Positions 54,099-63,844 of a DNA stretch of 64,000 bases are shown piece by piece. Source of the stretch: Tannerella forsythia (GTDB lineage: Bacteria > Bacteroidota > Bacteroidia > Bacteroidales > Tannerellaceae); assembly GCF_001006485.1 (NCBI RefSeq), contig NZ_JUET01000101.1, positions 1 through 64,000 on the forward strand. The letters are read 5' to 3'. A program made the translations under genes and the position numbers. The notes beneath the pieces are model-generated. The model did no database searches. It saw only the letters and a list, made by a program, of their open reading frames with translations, and was not told the origin of the DNA. The stretch's first letter is position 1, and the number at the start of each line of letters is the position of its first letter.

Positions 54099-55709
54099 TT
54101 ACAAATCTACTCTCAATTGGTAGCGTTTTACAAAATCGCCCACTTTGATTTCGATATCACGCTGCTGGACCGGTTGGGCATAGTTGGAAGAGAAGTCATA
54201 CCCGATTTTATCGGAGAGTGTTTCGACCATTACCTTTGGGGCATCTGTTATCTTCATCAACTTGCTGTTGTTTGTCGTTCCGTTTATCAAGCGATTGATC
54301 TTTCTTTCGAATCGTTCTTCGACAGAAAGCTCCTTCATTTTGACCTCCCTCTTTTTAGCAAGGCTCTGCATATCAATACTCTTTTGGGTATCTACAATTG
54401 GTTTGACGGAGCTGGTTAGACGTGTGATCTTTCCGTCGTTGTCAACAGCGACTGCAACGAAACCGGAATCTGCATTCACACTTTCCATTTTGTCATTGAC
54501 TTGGCGGAACTGAATAATAGTCTCTACCACCGTTGGCTTACCCTGCTCGCCAGTTTTCGTATTGGCACCACACAGGAACGAGTTATACGTAGTTGCCGGT
54601 GTCAATTTGACATCCTTGGCAATTCCCAAATCTTCAATCAATTCTCTGGCAATCTTGGTTGCTTGGATTTCGCTGATCCGGTTGTCATTCCGATAATTAG
54701 CCTGAGCCATTTGTAATTGCAGCGTCCCTGAAGAATCCACACTTACCAAAATGTCTTTTGTTCCGATACAACGTAAACCATCTTGTCCGATAGCAATCGA
54801 TTTTGCCGTTCTTTTGTTGATGCCGACTTTATTTGCAATTGCTGACATCAAATCATCGTCAATTATGTACGGTTTCAAGAGCAACACATCCATATTTTGA
54901 GGGGCCTTCGCTCTTGCTGTCTTAAGGCCTTTATGGTTTTGGGCCTCTCTCCACTTCCACCAATACCAGTTGCTGCTCACCGCCCCGGAATAGAACATTC
55001 TTTCCGAAAACAGCCTTTTTTGAACCTCCTCTTTAGTATTGCCACATGCACAAACGACGGGCGTTTGATTCCGGAATAGCGACCAACTGGCTTCAATAAA
55101 AGCATCAGAAAAACTCTTTCCTTTTTTCCATTGTTTCCAAAATTCACTGCCATAGCGGCCACTGTCATAAGATACCGTTTCATAACCAAAGATCATCCTC
55201 AACCCTCCTTTATTGGCAAGTCGCCAGGTACGATCAGGAGAATGTCCATCGTGGACTCTTAAACTGAGACAAGTTGACCAAAACAGATATCTCAACTTCT
55301 CATTGGCAAAAGCCATCTTAGATGATAGCGCCAAAGATCGGTCATCCCATACAGCTCCCATTGGAGCCATATAGGTTCCGTCCTCTAACATGTTTCCGTG
55401 CCCCGAATGATAAAAGACCTTCACCGCATCCATTCCGTATAAATCTTGCCAATTATCGAAAGCCTCTTCATACATCCAAACACTTACACCACCATCTTTT
55501 CTCCAAAAGTTCGCGGGAGTGAAAGAAGTGGGATAGCCCAAGAAGCCTTCAGCATCTTCATGTGTTAAACTTAAATCGCTAATGCCCGGAAGGAAGTCTT
55601 CAATACTGCAAGCGCCGTAGATACCGGATTTTCCTCCAAGATTAACTCTTAACAATTCCTTTTCGGACCCCACAAGAGGATTCTCGATTTTTAATTTTTT
55701 GTAACTCAT
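54099..55709 (-). CDS. DUF6345-like caspase/gingipain-fold cysteine peptidase
   Basis: 536 residues, no signal peptide. N-terminal half reads like a clan CD peptidase: hydrophobic strand AVKVFYHSGHGNML with His104, then RYLFWSTCLSLRVHDG with Cys147, the His-Cys dyad of caspases and gingipains, and TWRLANKGGLRMIFGYETVS. The C-terminal half (INKRTAKSIAIGQDGLRC onward) is of unknown fold with a Glu/Lys-rich segment near 450. It has the form of proteins named DUF6345. First gene of the locus; promoter at 55888-55917. Substrate unknown; autoprocessing is possible. Confidence 0.75.
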   Translation of the reverse strand: MSYKKLKIENPLVGSEKELLRVNLGGKSGIYGACSIEDFLPGISDLSLTHEDAEGFLGYPTSFTPANFWRKDGGVSVWMYEEAFDNWQDLYGMDAVKVFYHSGHGNMLEDGTYMAPMGAVWDDRSLALSSKMAFANEKLRYLFWSTCLSLRVHDGHSPDRTWRLANKGGLRMIFGYETVSYDSGRYGSEFWKQWKKGKSFSDAFIEASWSLFRNQTPVVCACGNTKEEVQKRLFSERMFYSGAVSSNWYWWKWREAQNHKGLKTARAKAPQNMDVLLLKPYIIDDDLMSAIANKVGINKRTAKSIAIGQDGLRCIGTKDILVSVDSSGTLQLQMAQANYRNDNRISEIQATKIARELIEDLGIAKDVKLTPATTYNSFLCGANTKTGEQGKPTVVETIIQFRQVNDKMESVNADSGFVAVAVDNDGKITRLTSSVKPIVDTQKSIDMQSLAKKREVKMKELSVEERFERKINRLINGTTNNSKLMKITDAPKVMVETLSDKIGYDFSSNYAQPVQQRDIEIKVGDFVKRYQLRVDL

Positions 55710-55887
55710 GGCGTTTAAGTTTTTTAGTGAGTAAATAATTGAATTAAGCGTATTTTCTGTTCATGTACTATTACTAAAATAAAAGACTCTTTATTTGTTC
55801 TTCATCCTATGACATGTATCATTCATTTCTTTCCCTCATATCGAACTTCCACTCAACATGATGATTATGCATATACAAAATCTGTTA

Positions 55888-55917
55888 CAAAGATAAGTGT
55901 AAAATCTTATTTTGCAA
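55888..55917 (-). promoter_or_regulatory. Promoter of the peptidase locus
   Basis: On the minus strand TTG (55917-55915), 19 bases, TATCTTTG (55895-55888), the full Bacteroidetes pattern. It lies about 180 bases before the peptidase ATG, leaving a long AT-rich leader (55710-55887) in which I see no further gene. Confidence 0.65.
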
Positions 55918-56160
55918 ACTTTCACAAAGGTTTTTCTGATTATTTTTTTTACTATTTTTTGCATATTATTGATTTTCAAAATAATAAAAACACACTTAAA
56001 AATATTCGGAATCAGAAACTGTTTTGAATAATTTTGAAGGGAGGAAAAAAGATCGGGAAAATACGGTGAACATCAGGATATCCCTCCCGCTCCTTGTCGG
56101 TTGTAAGCGGTACATATCAATATAAGACAAGCGCCGATGCTTCAAATGAAGGTCTCGGAT
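55918..56160. other. Rest of the intergenic stretch before the HhH gene
   Basis: AT-rich to about 56030, then ordinary composition. With the leader to the left, 55710-56160 forms a 450-base gap holding only the peptidase promoter. No gene, RNA or terminator could be supported. Confidence 0.5.
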
Positions 56161-56901
56161 TTATTTTTCGAACGACAGATATGGTTCAAGGCGATGCCGG
56201 TCTGCGTCGGTAAACTCTTCTAAAAGCATCAGATCGTGCCATCCGGTAAGGCCGCCTTGCTGTCTGCGCAAACGTACCATCAACTTTGCCTGACGATAAT
56301 CGATATAAGGATGACGACGCAGCGAATCTTCCGGCAGACGATTCACGTTCAGCCTTCGGATCCGTGTCGGATCGACCGTAAACCATGGTGCCAATGCCGT
56401 GTACTTCTCTTCATCGATCCCGTATACTTCCGCCAATTGAGATACATCGGCATACCCACCCAATAAGTTACGGTATTTGACGATGCGTTTGGAAAAGGTG
56501 GAGCCGATGCCCGGTATTTTCCGAAGATCGGTCGTATCGGCAGTATTCAGTTCGAGGGTAGAGCCTTGAGGGAGTTTTTGAGTTCGAGGGTATCGCGGAC
56601 GCGGATCGGTCAATCGTTTGATACGCTCGCCGGTGGTCTCATGTGTTCGCGAAGCGGCAGGGCGCGGTCTGCCGGCCGGCTGCCTTGGCGGCTGTACGGT
56701 TGGATAGTCAGCCGGACCCTCCGACGTATTTGCCGGCGACATCTGACGAACGGAGGTCGTATCTCCATGTGTCGGCTGTTCCTGATCCGATGAAGGGCTT
56801 TTCAGCAGCATGAGGATACCCGCCAGAGCAATCAGACAGAGCAGGACGATTAACCCTCGCCGTTCACCTCGTGAGAAATAAAAGAAATCACGCCAGTCCA
56901 A
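56161..56901 (-). CDS. ComEA-like helix-hairpin-helix protein with membrane anchor
   Basis: 246 residues. MDWRDFFYFSRGERRGL is the Bacteroidetes start of the family, then one membrane segment (IVLLCLIALAGILMLL), a Pro/Arg-rich linker (about 45-110) and repeated HhH units: LELNTADTTDLRKIPGIGSTFSKRIVKYR, DVSQLAEVYGIDEEKY and LNVNRLPEDSLRRHPYIDYRQAKLMV. It probably binds DNA outside the inner membrane, possibly in uptake; comF is elsewhere in this window. Confidence 0.86.
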   Translation of the reverse strand: MDWRDFFYFSRGERRGLIVLLCLIALAGILMLLKSPSSDQEQPTHGDTTSVRQMSPANTSEGPADYPTVQPPRQPAGRPRPAASRTHETTGERIKRLTDPRPRYPRTQKLPQGSTLELNTADTTDLRKIPGIGSTFSKRIVKYRNLLGGYADVSQLAEVYGIDEEKYTALAPWFTVDPTRIRRLNVNRLPEDSLRRHPYIDYRQAKLMVRLRRQQGGLTGWHDLMLLEEFTDADRHRLEPYLSFEK

Positions 56902-56951
56902 TGTGCTCCCCCTCCTTCAATCGTTTTTACAATGTTTCTCTTGCGGGGAAG

Positions 56952-58055
56952 CTACACGTTGAAACGGTAGTGCATAATGTCTCCGTCCTGCACGATGTAT
57001 TCCTTTCCTTCCACGTGCATCTTGCCGGCTTCTTTCACGGCTGCTTCCGAGCCATAATGGATATAATCGTCGTACTTGATGACCTCGGCGCGTATAAAGC
57101 CTTTTTCAAAATCAGTGTGGATTACCCCCGCACATTGGGGCGCCTTACTTCCTTTGCGATACGTCCATGCACGTACCTCTTCGGGTCCGGCGGTCAGAAA
57201 CGTTTCCAGATCAAGTAACTTGTATGCTGCTCTGATCAGACGATTTACGCCGGACTCTTCAAGGCCGGCCTCAGCCAGAAACATCTGTCGCTCTTCGTAC
57301 GTATCGAGTTCCGCAATCTCACTCTCGACCTTGGCTGCTACGACAAGAATGCCTGCTCCTTCTTCTTTTACCGCCTCACGTATCCGTTCTACATAGGCAT
57401 TGCCATTCACGGCACTTGCTTCATCAACATTGCAGACGTAGAGTACGGGCTTGTCGGTGAGCAGGAACAGCTCGCGAGACACTTTTTGTTCATCTTTCGT
57501 ATCGAACGAAACCGTGCGGGCATTCCGGCCCTGCTCAAGCGCTTCCTTGTATCTGACCAGCACCTCGCAGGTGAGCTTGGCCTGCTTATCTCCCCCCGTT
57601 TGGGCTTGTTTCTGTACTTTCGACATACGGCTGTCGACCGTTTCCAGATCGCGGATCTGAAGCTCGGTGTCGATAATCTCCTTGTCGCGTACCGGGTCCA
57701 CACTCCCGTCTACATGCACGACATTGGGATCGTCGAAGCAACGTAGTACATGAAGGATGGCGTCCGTCTCACGGATATTCGCCAAGAATTTGTTTCCCAG
57801 TCCTTCTCCTTTACTGGCGCCTTTCACCAGGCCGGCAATGTCGACAATCTCGACCGTCGTCGGAACAATCCGTGCCGGATGCACTAACTCAGCCAGTTTG
57901 TTGAGTCGCTCATCGGGGACGGTGATCACCCCCACATTGGGCTCGATGGTACAGAACGGAAAATTAGCCGCCTGCGCTTTCGCATTCGATAAACAGTTAA
58001 ATAACGTCGACTTCCCCACATTCGGTAGTCCCACAATGCCGCATTGTAATGCCAT
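56952..58055 (-). CDS. ychF: Ribosome-binding ATPase YchF
   Basis: 367 residues. GLPNVGKSTLFNCLSNA (P-loop), NFPFCTIEPNVG, VDIAGLVKGASKGEGLGNKFLANIRE, NVDE in place of NKxD as in YchF (ATP-preferring), and C-terminal TGS domain (AWTYRKGSKAPQCAGVIHTDFEKGFIRAEV). Obg-related and linked to stress. -7 box TATCTTTG at 58087-58094 on minus. Confidence 0.96.
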   Translation of the reverse strand: MALQCGIVGLPNVGKSTLFNCLSNAKAQAANFPFCTIEPNVGVITVPDERLNKLAELVHPARIVPTTVEIVDIAGLVKGASKGEGLGNKFLANIRETDAILHVLRCFDDPNVVHVDGSVDPVRDKEIIDTELQIRDLETVDSRMSKVQKQAQTGGDKQAKLTCEVLVRYKEALEQGRNARTVSFDTKDEQKVSRELFLLTDKPVLYVCNVDEASAVNGNAYVERIREAVKEEGAGILVVAAKVESEIAELDTYEERQMFLAEAGLEESGVNRLIRAAYKLLDLETFLTAGPEEVRAWTYRKGSKAPQCAGVIHTDFEKGFIRAEVIKYDDYIHYGSEAAVKEAGKMHVEGKEYIVQDGDIMHYRFNV

Positions 58056-58378
58056 ATTGATACGATTTTATTTTATGATGAAAGTACAAAGATAATGCAA
58101 AGCCGTATGTAGTGCAAATTTTTTATAATTGACGCAATCGGAAAGCCTTATTTGGAATAAAAAGTTTTTTTTATCAGAAAATATTTGCGAATAACAAATT
58201 TTCGCTATTTTTGCAGTCGATGCTTATTAAGAGAAAGCATCCAATGGTGTATGAAAATTTATTTGAAAGTACGAATAGAGGCCATGAAAATAAAAAAATG
58301 ATTTGTCCGGATGCAGTGGAATCGGATGTATGAATTGAGAGGAATGAATGTATGTTGTTTTTTTAAAATTAGAAGAGT
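58056..58378. other. Divergent promoter region ychF / SusC
   Basis: 323 bases. Minus: TATCTTTG (58094-58087) for ychF. Plus: TATTTTTG (58206-58213), about 165 bases before the SusC start, leaving a long leader. The leader has no recognised riboswitch. No FecI/FecR pair is nearby, so this SusC locus is regulated differently from the one at 14.7-22.5 kb. Confidence 0.6.
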
Positions 58379-61300
58379 ATGAAAAGAAAACTAAAACTGT
58401 TTTTAGCCCTGTTCTTTATCGGAGCAGGTGCAGTAATGGCGCAGGCACAGGTGCGAGGCACGGTGACGGACGAGAACGGAGAACCGGTTATCGGAGCTTC
58501 GGTAGTGGTAAAAGGCACGACGGTCGGTACTGTGACGGATATGGACGGGAAGTTTGCTTTGCCCGAGGTGCCGAGTTCGGCAAAAACATTGATGATCTCG
58601 TATATCGGAATGGTTACCCAGGAAGTGGCGATTGCTCCCAACCTTCAAGTTGTTTTGAAAGGTGATACGAGAGCATTGGAGGAAGTAGTGGTTACAGCCA
58701 TGGGGGTTACTCGTGAAAAGAAAGCATTGGGGTATGCGGCCACTTCTATCAAAGGGGATGAAATTGCGAATGCTAAAGCCGTGAATCCCATGAATGCCCT
58801 GCAAGGGAAAGTGGCAGGAGTTGACATCTCTACGGCGCCTGGTCCTGGAGCCACCCAAAATGTGATTATCCGCGGAGCTTCTTCTTTTGGGAATAATCAA
58901 CCTCTCTATATTGTAGATGGAATACCGATTACGAATGCACAGAATCGTTCGGGAAACAATTTGAACTCCCAGGTAGACTTTGGATCGGGTATTAACGCCT
59001 TAAACCCGGATGATATTGCAGATATGACCGTACTTAAAGGTGCGGCAGCAACAGCCTTGTATGGTTCGCGAGCGGCTAATGGAGTGATCATGATTACAAC
59101 CAAATCGGGAAAGAATACCGAGGGTAAAGTGCAAATCGTTTATGACGGCGGTTATACGATCTCTCGTGTAGGACGCCTACCGGAAGAACAATCTCAGTTT
59201 GGCCAGGGATGGAGCGGAAACAGAGCCCTTGACGAAAACGGAAACTGGGGGGCTCCATACGACGGAAAAGAAAGGGTCTGGGGACGAATCATTGAGAACG
59301 AACAACAAGTAAAACCATATGTGTTCCTTAAAAATAGGGTAAGAGACTTTTATGATCTGGGACAGAATTATAAGAATTCGCTCTCTCTATCCGGGGGCAC
59401 GGCTAAAACAAACTATTTCTTATCACTTTCACAAAACAGTTCGGATGGTGTCGTTCCGACGGATCATGATTCATACAAACGTTACACCATTGCAGCCAGA
59501 GGCTCTCATCAAGCCAAAAATCTGACCGTGAGTTCATCGGTAAATTTCAGCACGGAAAAGACGAAAGCTGTGCCCTCTGGACAAGGTACTTCACTGCATC
59601 GTTCTTTATATGAAATCGCAAGCGACATTTCGATTGTTGATTTCAAAGATTACAAAAGTAAATTCAATAATCTGGACAACTATTTTACGCCCTATGGTTT
59701 GAATCCGTATTATGTGCTAAATGAAGATGGTGCTACACAAAATAAACATAAAGTGTTCGGTAAATTTCAGTTAGACTATGAAGTTATCAAAGGATTGAAT
59801 TTTACGTATCGTTTCGGCGGAGATTTGGAAGTTTCTACATCGGAGTCTCATACGGCTCCTGTGAAATTTACACCGGGCGCGCCCAACGACGGCTCCAGTA
59901 CGGCTAATGCAGGTAGATATGAAGAATGGAGGCGGGAGCGTGTTCAGATAAATCATGATGCAATGGCCACGTATAAAACAAAATGGGAATCGGGACTGTC
60001 TTTGAATGCGATTGCAGGGTTGAATGTCAATGAGCGTAAATACAATTGGCTTTCGGGAGCAATCAACTCTATCGATGTCCCTGGGTTTTATAATTTGAGG
60101 AATAGCCGTTCTCCATCTGTTTCCAATCAAAGAAAAGAACAACGCAGGTTGGTTGGTTTATATCTGAATGCCGATCTGGGATATAAAGATTTTGCCTATC
60201 TGACGTTGACTGCAAGAAATGACTGGTCTTCAACTCTTCCTCAGAATAATAATTCTTATTTTTATCCGGGAGCTACGTTCAGCTTCTTAATTACCGATTT
60301 CTTGCAGTCGAGAGATATCAAGACACGTTTTGTTAATTTTGCCAAATTTCGTGTGGCTTATGGTATGACTGGTAATGATGCAGATATCTATTATGTGTAT
60401 GATCGCTATGTAGCAGCAACGATTCAGAATCCGGGCTATCCGAAAGTAGATGATCTTTCTTTTCCCCTAAATGGAGTGAATTCTTACTCCGTATCCAATC
60501 AGTTAGGGAATCCGGAGTTGAAACCGGAGTTAACGAAAGAATTTGAGATCGGACTGGAAGCCCGTTTTTTTGAAAATCGCTTGGGGTTTGATTTTTCGTA
60601 TTACGACAGATATACGGAAGGATTGATCGATGTTATACCCAAAGATCCATCCAGTGGATACACCTCACAAATCAGTAATTTGGGGGATGTACGCAACCGG
60701 GGATTCGAATTGACCGTAAACGTAACACCTGTTAAGATAAAAGACTTTTCATGGGATATCTCATGGAATTACTCCGCGAATAAAAATAAAGTAGAGAATT
60801 TGGATGTAGATGAAGTTTTCTTGGGAGGCTTCGGAGGAGCAGGTATTTACGCAGTAAAAGGGGAGCCTTTAGGTCAATTCAAATTAACGGGAGTAAAGAA
60901 AGCCACGATTGATGGTAAAGAATACACGATTGTGGACGGTAAAGGAAATCCGCAACCTACTGCAACGACTGAATATTTTGGAAAGGATATCAATGAAAAA
61001 TATCGTATGGGACTTACCAATACCTTTACATGGAAAGGCCTATCTTTATTTGCTACATTTGACTATCGTAACGGAGGATATATCTATTCCAATACGAAAA
61101 AATATATGCATTGGACAGGTAGCGCTCCTGAAACCGTATTGAATGACCGGAAGCCGTTTATGGTTCCTAATTCGGTGATTGATAATGGTGACGGTACCTA
61201 TCGTGAGAATACGATTCCTGTAGATCCTACAGCATTGCATACTTTCTACTCTGATCGTGGAGGATTAATGGGACAGCAAAGTGCTGTAATCAGCCGTTCA

Positions 61301-61546
61301 TATCTCAAGTTAAGAGATGCCGGTATTGCCTATCGAATTCCTGTGGGGTTCTGTTCTAAATTGCATCTGGCCTCCGCTCGAATATCGTTTAACGTAAGTA
61401 ACATCTTGTTGTGGACTCCTCGTGAAAATCCATATATAGATCCGGAAACAACTACTTTTGGGAACGACGTAAGTGCAAAATTTGGAGAATTTAATGCTAA
61501 TCCGAGTAACCAATTGTATACATTTGGTTTAACTTTGGCTTTCTAA
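58379..61546 (+). CDS. SusC/RagA-type TonB-dependent transporter
   Basis: 1055 residues. Signal peptide ending VMAQAQ, carboxypeptidase-like domain (VRGTVTDENGEPVIGASVVVKGT), TonB box EEVVVTAMG, plug (NPMNALQGKVAGVDIS, PLYIVDGIPI, MTVLKGAAATALYGSRAANGVIMITTKSG) and barrel ending YTFGLTLAF. No STN domain, unlike the first SusC, so no sigma signalling. Forms a lidded importer with the SusD 25 bases downstream. Confidence 0.95.
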   Translation: MKRKLKLFLALFFIGAGAVMAQAQVRGTVTDENGEPVIGASVVVKGTTVGTVTDMDGKFALPEVPSSAKTLMISYIGMVTQEVAIAPNLQVVLKGDTRALEEVVVTAMGVTREKKALGYAATSIKGDEIANAKAVNPMNALQGKVAGVDISTAPGPGATQNVIIRGASSFGNNQPLYIVDGIPITNAQNRSGNNLNSQVDFGSGINALNPDDIADMTVLKGAAATALYGSRAANGVIMITTKSGKNTEGKVQIVYDGGYTISRVGRLPEEQSQFGQGWSGNRALDENGNWGAPYDGKERVWGRIIENEQQVKPYVFLKNRVRDFYDLGQNYKNSLSLSGGTAKTNYFLSLSQNSSDGVVPTDHDSYKRYTIAARGSHQAKNLTVSSSVNFSTEKTKAVPSGQGTSLHRSLYEIASDISIVDFKDYKSKFNNLDNYFTPYGLNPYYVLNEDGATQNKHKVFGKFQLDYEVIKGLNFTYRFGGDLEVSTSESHTAPVKFTPGAPNDGSSTANAGRYEEWRRERVQINHDAMATYKTKWESGLSLNAIAGLNVNERKYNWLSGAINSIDVPGFYNLRNSRSPSVSNQRKEQRRLVGLYLNADLGYKDFAYLTLTARNDWSSTLPQNNNSYFYPGATFSFLITDFLQSRDIKTRFVNFAKFRVAYGMTGNDADIYYVYDRYVAATIQNPGYPKVDDLSFPLNGVNSYSVSNQLGNPELKPELTKEFEIGLEARFFENRLGFDFSYYDRYTEGLIDVIPKDPSSGYTSQISNLGDVRNRGFELTVNVTPVKIKDFSWDISWNYSANKNKVENLDVDEVFLGGFGGAGIYAVKGEPLGQFKLTGVKKATIDGKEYTIVDGKGNPQPTATTEYFGKDINEKYRMGLTNTFTWKGLSLFATFDYRNGGYIYSNTKKYMHWTGSAPETVLNDRKPFMVPNSVIDNGDGTYRENTIPVDPTALHTFYSDRGGLMGQQSAVISRSYLKLRDAGIAYRIPVGFCSKLHLASARISFNVSNILLWTPRENPYIDPETTTFGNDVSAKFGEFNANPSNQLYTFGLTLAF

Positions 61547-61570
61547 GTGTAATATTTAAAAAAGAACATT

Positions 61571-63124
61571 ATGAATAAAATAATTGTATTAATATCGGCT
61601 GTGTTTATGCTGCTTTTCACATCCGGATGCCAAGACTGGCTTGATGTGAATCATGACCCCAATGTATTGGAAGAAATTCCAGATGCAAAAGTATTATTGC
61701 CCGCAGCAGAAGTCGGATTGGGAAACAATCTGATGGGATGGGATATGGGATTTGCCGGTGCATTCTGGTCGGAATATTGGACCCAGGCATATTCGGCTTC
61801 CCAATTTAAATTTCTATGTGAATACAATGAAACTTCTTTTGGTACCGCATATCAAAGTTTAACGGCTGGTGTACAGGAAGACTTGAATAAGATTAAAAAG
61901 ATTGCCTCCAACGCAAATGACCACGGGAGTTATTTTATTGCCGAAGTACTATCAATTTTTACGTGGCAGGTGATGACCGATGTTTGGGGAAATATTCCTT
62001 ATTCGGAAGCTTTAAAAGGGGATGAAGGCAATAGTACGCCAAAGTTTGACAAAAGTGAAGATATCTACGCTGATTTGCTCAAAAGGGTAGATGAATTGTT
62101 AAAGGTGGATTTAAGTAAAGCCAATGTTGATACGGAATATGATTTTATCTATGCCGGGGATATGGCTAAATGGAAAAAATTCGCCAATTCCGTCAAATTG
62201 AAATTAATGTTGAGACTTTCCGAGACGTCAGGGTATGATAATGCAAAAGTATTGGCTTTTGTGAAAGCGAATGATTTCTTAACCGCAAGTGCTAAAATAT
62301 CGGGTAAAGTATGGTCCGATGGGCAGGAAGGTAAACGACACCCAATGAGAGAGTTTCAAGAAGGAGGAGCGGGTTATTTGACAACGAATGTGATTGCATG
62401 CAAAAACTTCATCGATTACCTGCAAGTGAATAATGACCCTCGAATTGCTACTTTATTCACAATGGCAGATAAGAATGCCGGAACATACCGAGGAGCATTT
62501 TTCGGTGATTTCGATTCCAAAGAAGCTTCTGACGGGAGCAAGAAAGACAAAGATGTCACATACAGTAAAGCTCTGTTCAAAGAAGATATGGACTTGATGA
62601 TTATGTCAAGTTGGGAAGTTCATTTCTACATTGCAGAAGTATATGCTCGTGCAGGAGATTACGGTAACGCAAAGCAGTATTATGAAAATGGAGTCAAAGC
62701 ATCTTTGGAACAACATGGGGTCACGGATATGACTATCTTGAATAAATATGCTGCATGGAAAGCGACAGATAAAGAAAGTGCGATTAAGCAGATTGGTATG
62801 CAGAAATGGGTTGCCAACGCTAATTATCAACATATTGAATCGTTTTTGGAACGTAATCGCATTAAATATCCGGCTTTATACATGTTGGATATTGTCTTAA
62901 ACAGGAAACAAGCCTTTAACGATCCATTACTCATCGGTAATATAACGATTGCTGTCAATGGGCGGGCAAAGTTGAATGCTTCACTCCCAGCATCTCCAAT
63001 TTATCCGGATGCCGTGATTAATCGTAATCCTAACAGTCCGGCCCAAAAGGCAAATCTTGGAGAAAAGGTCTGGTGGAATGTGAAGCCGGAAATCGTTGTG
63101 AAAGAATTAGATGATCAGAACTAA
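61571..63124 (+). CDS. SusD/RagB-family nutrient-binding lipoprotein (SusD-2 type)
   Basis: 517 residues. Lipobox FTSGC, then DWLDVNHDPNVLEEIP and LLPAAEVGLGNNLMGWDMGF, the form used by the subfamily with an N-terminal 'NHDPN' motif. TPR helices follow; IGMQKWVANANYQHIESFLERNR and YPDAVINRNPNSP match its C-terminus. It is of the kind known for peptide-type SusCD importers such as BT2263-2264 of Bacteroides thetaiotaomicron. Confidence 0.92.
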   Translation: MNKIIVLISAVFMLLFTSGCQDWLDVNHDPNVLEEIPDAKVLLPAAEVGLGNNLMGWDMGFAGAFWSEYWTQAYSASQFKFLCEYNETSFGTAYQSLTAGVQEDLNKIKKIASNANDHGSYFIAEVLSIFTWQVMTDVWGNIPYSEALKGDEGNSTPKFDKSEDIYADLLKRVDELLKVDLSKANVDTEYDFIYAGDMAKWKKFANSVKLKLMLRLSETSGYDNAKVLAFVKANDFLTASAKISGKVWSDGQEGKRHPMREFQEGGAGYLTTNVIACKNFIDYLQVNNDPRIATLFTMADKNAGTYRGAFFGDFDSKEASDGSKKDKDVTYSKALFKEDMDLMIMSSWEVHFYIAEVYARAGDYGNAKQYYENGVKASLEQHGVTDMTILNKYAAWKATDKESAIKQIGMQKWVANANYQHIESFLERNRIKYPALYMLDIVLNRKQAFNDPLLIGNITIAVNGRAKLNASLPASPIYPDAVINRNPNSPAQKANLGEKVWWNVKPEIVVKELDDQN

Positions 63125-63148
63125 TGAACCATATTAAAAGAGTTAGAG

Positions 63149-63838
63149 ATGAAAAAAATAAATTACATAAGTATGCTCTTCTGTTCGTTGTTTCTTTTGA
63201 TGGCATGTGAAAAAGAAACCGAAAACACGTCGAGCATTTTGCACTTTGAACTTAAAGGGGATGTGAGGATGATGGTGTCCTTGGGAACTTCTTATGAAGA
63301 ACCGGGATATATGGTGACATATAAAAATGAAGATGTGTCTAAAAATGTTCAGGTTCTTGGCAGTGTGGATGTGAAAACAGTAGGTATATATCATTTGGAT
63401 TATATCTATACGAATGCTGATGGGGTGAAAACGACCCGTTCCAGAGAAATAATCGTTGCTGATCCAAGTGTAAAAACGGATATATCCGGGAAATACACTG
63501 GTATTGAAGGAACACAACGGTTAAGCAATGGAAAAGTTATTCCGTATCCGGGATTCACGGTAACGATTAAAAAGATTGCTCCGGGCTTCTTTCAGATATC
63601 CGATTTTCTTGGAGGGTATTATGCTCAAAGGGCCGGATATGGTAATTCGTATGCATGTAGTGGTTACATACAACTGAAAAATGACAATTCATTAACATTG
63701 CTTTCAAATAGTCTCCCTGGCTGGGGAGATTCCTTGTCTGCATTGAATGATGCGGTCTGTGAACCGGAAAAGGGAAATGTGTCATGGAAAGCAGAATATG
63801 CCGGAATGATATTTACTGTTATACTAAAAAAACAATAA
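63149..63838 (+). CDS. BT2262-like lipoprotein (DUF5012-type) of the SusCD locus
   Basis: 229 residues. Lipobox LMAC, then an Ig-like domain (YEEPGYMVTYKNEDVSKNV, VGIYHLDYIYTNADG) and a second beta domain (GKYTGIEGTQ, GFFQISDFLGGYY, WKAEYAGMIFTVILKK). Lipoproteins of this kind follow SusCD pairs of the BT2261-2264 type and sit in that outer-membrane complex. Start 24 bases after susD. Confidence 0.8.
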   Translation: MKKINYISMLFCSLFLLMACEKETENTSSILHFELKGDVRMMVSLGTSYEEPGYMVTYKNEDVSKNVQVLGSVDVKTVGIYHLDYIYTNADGVKTTRSREIIVADPSVKTDISGKYTGIEGTQRLSNGKVIPYPGFTVTIKKIAPGFFQISDFLGGYYAQRAGYGNSYACSGYIQLKNDNSLTLLSNSLPGWGDSLSALNDAVCEPEKGNVSWKAEYAGMIFTVILKKQ

Positions 63839-63844
63839 AAAATT

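Noticed and set aside
53970-54419. 149-codon plus-strand ORF
   Set aside because: Antisense to the end of the DUF6345-like peptidase gene and its terminator; the minus-strand frame has the recognisable protein.
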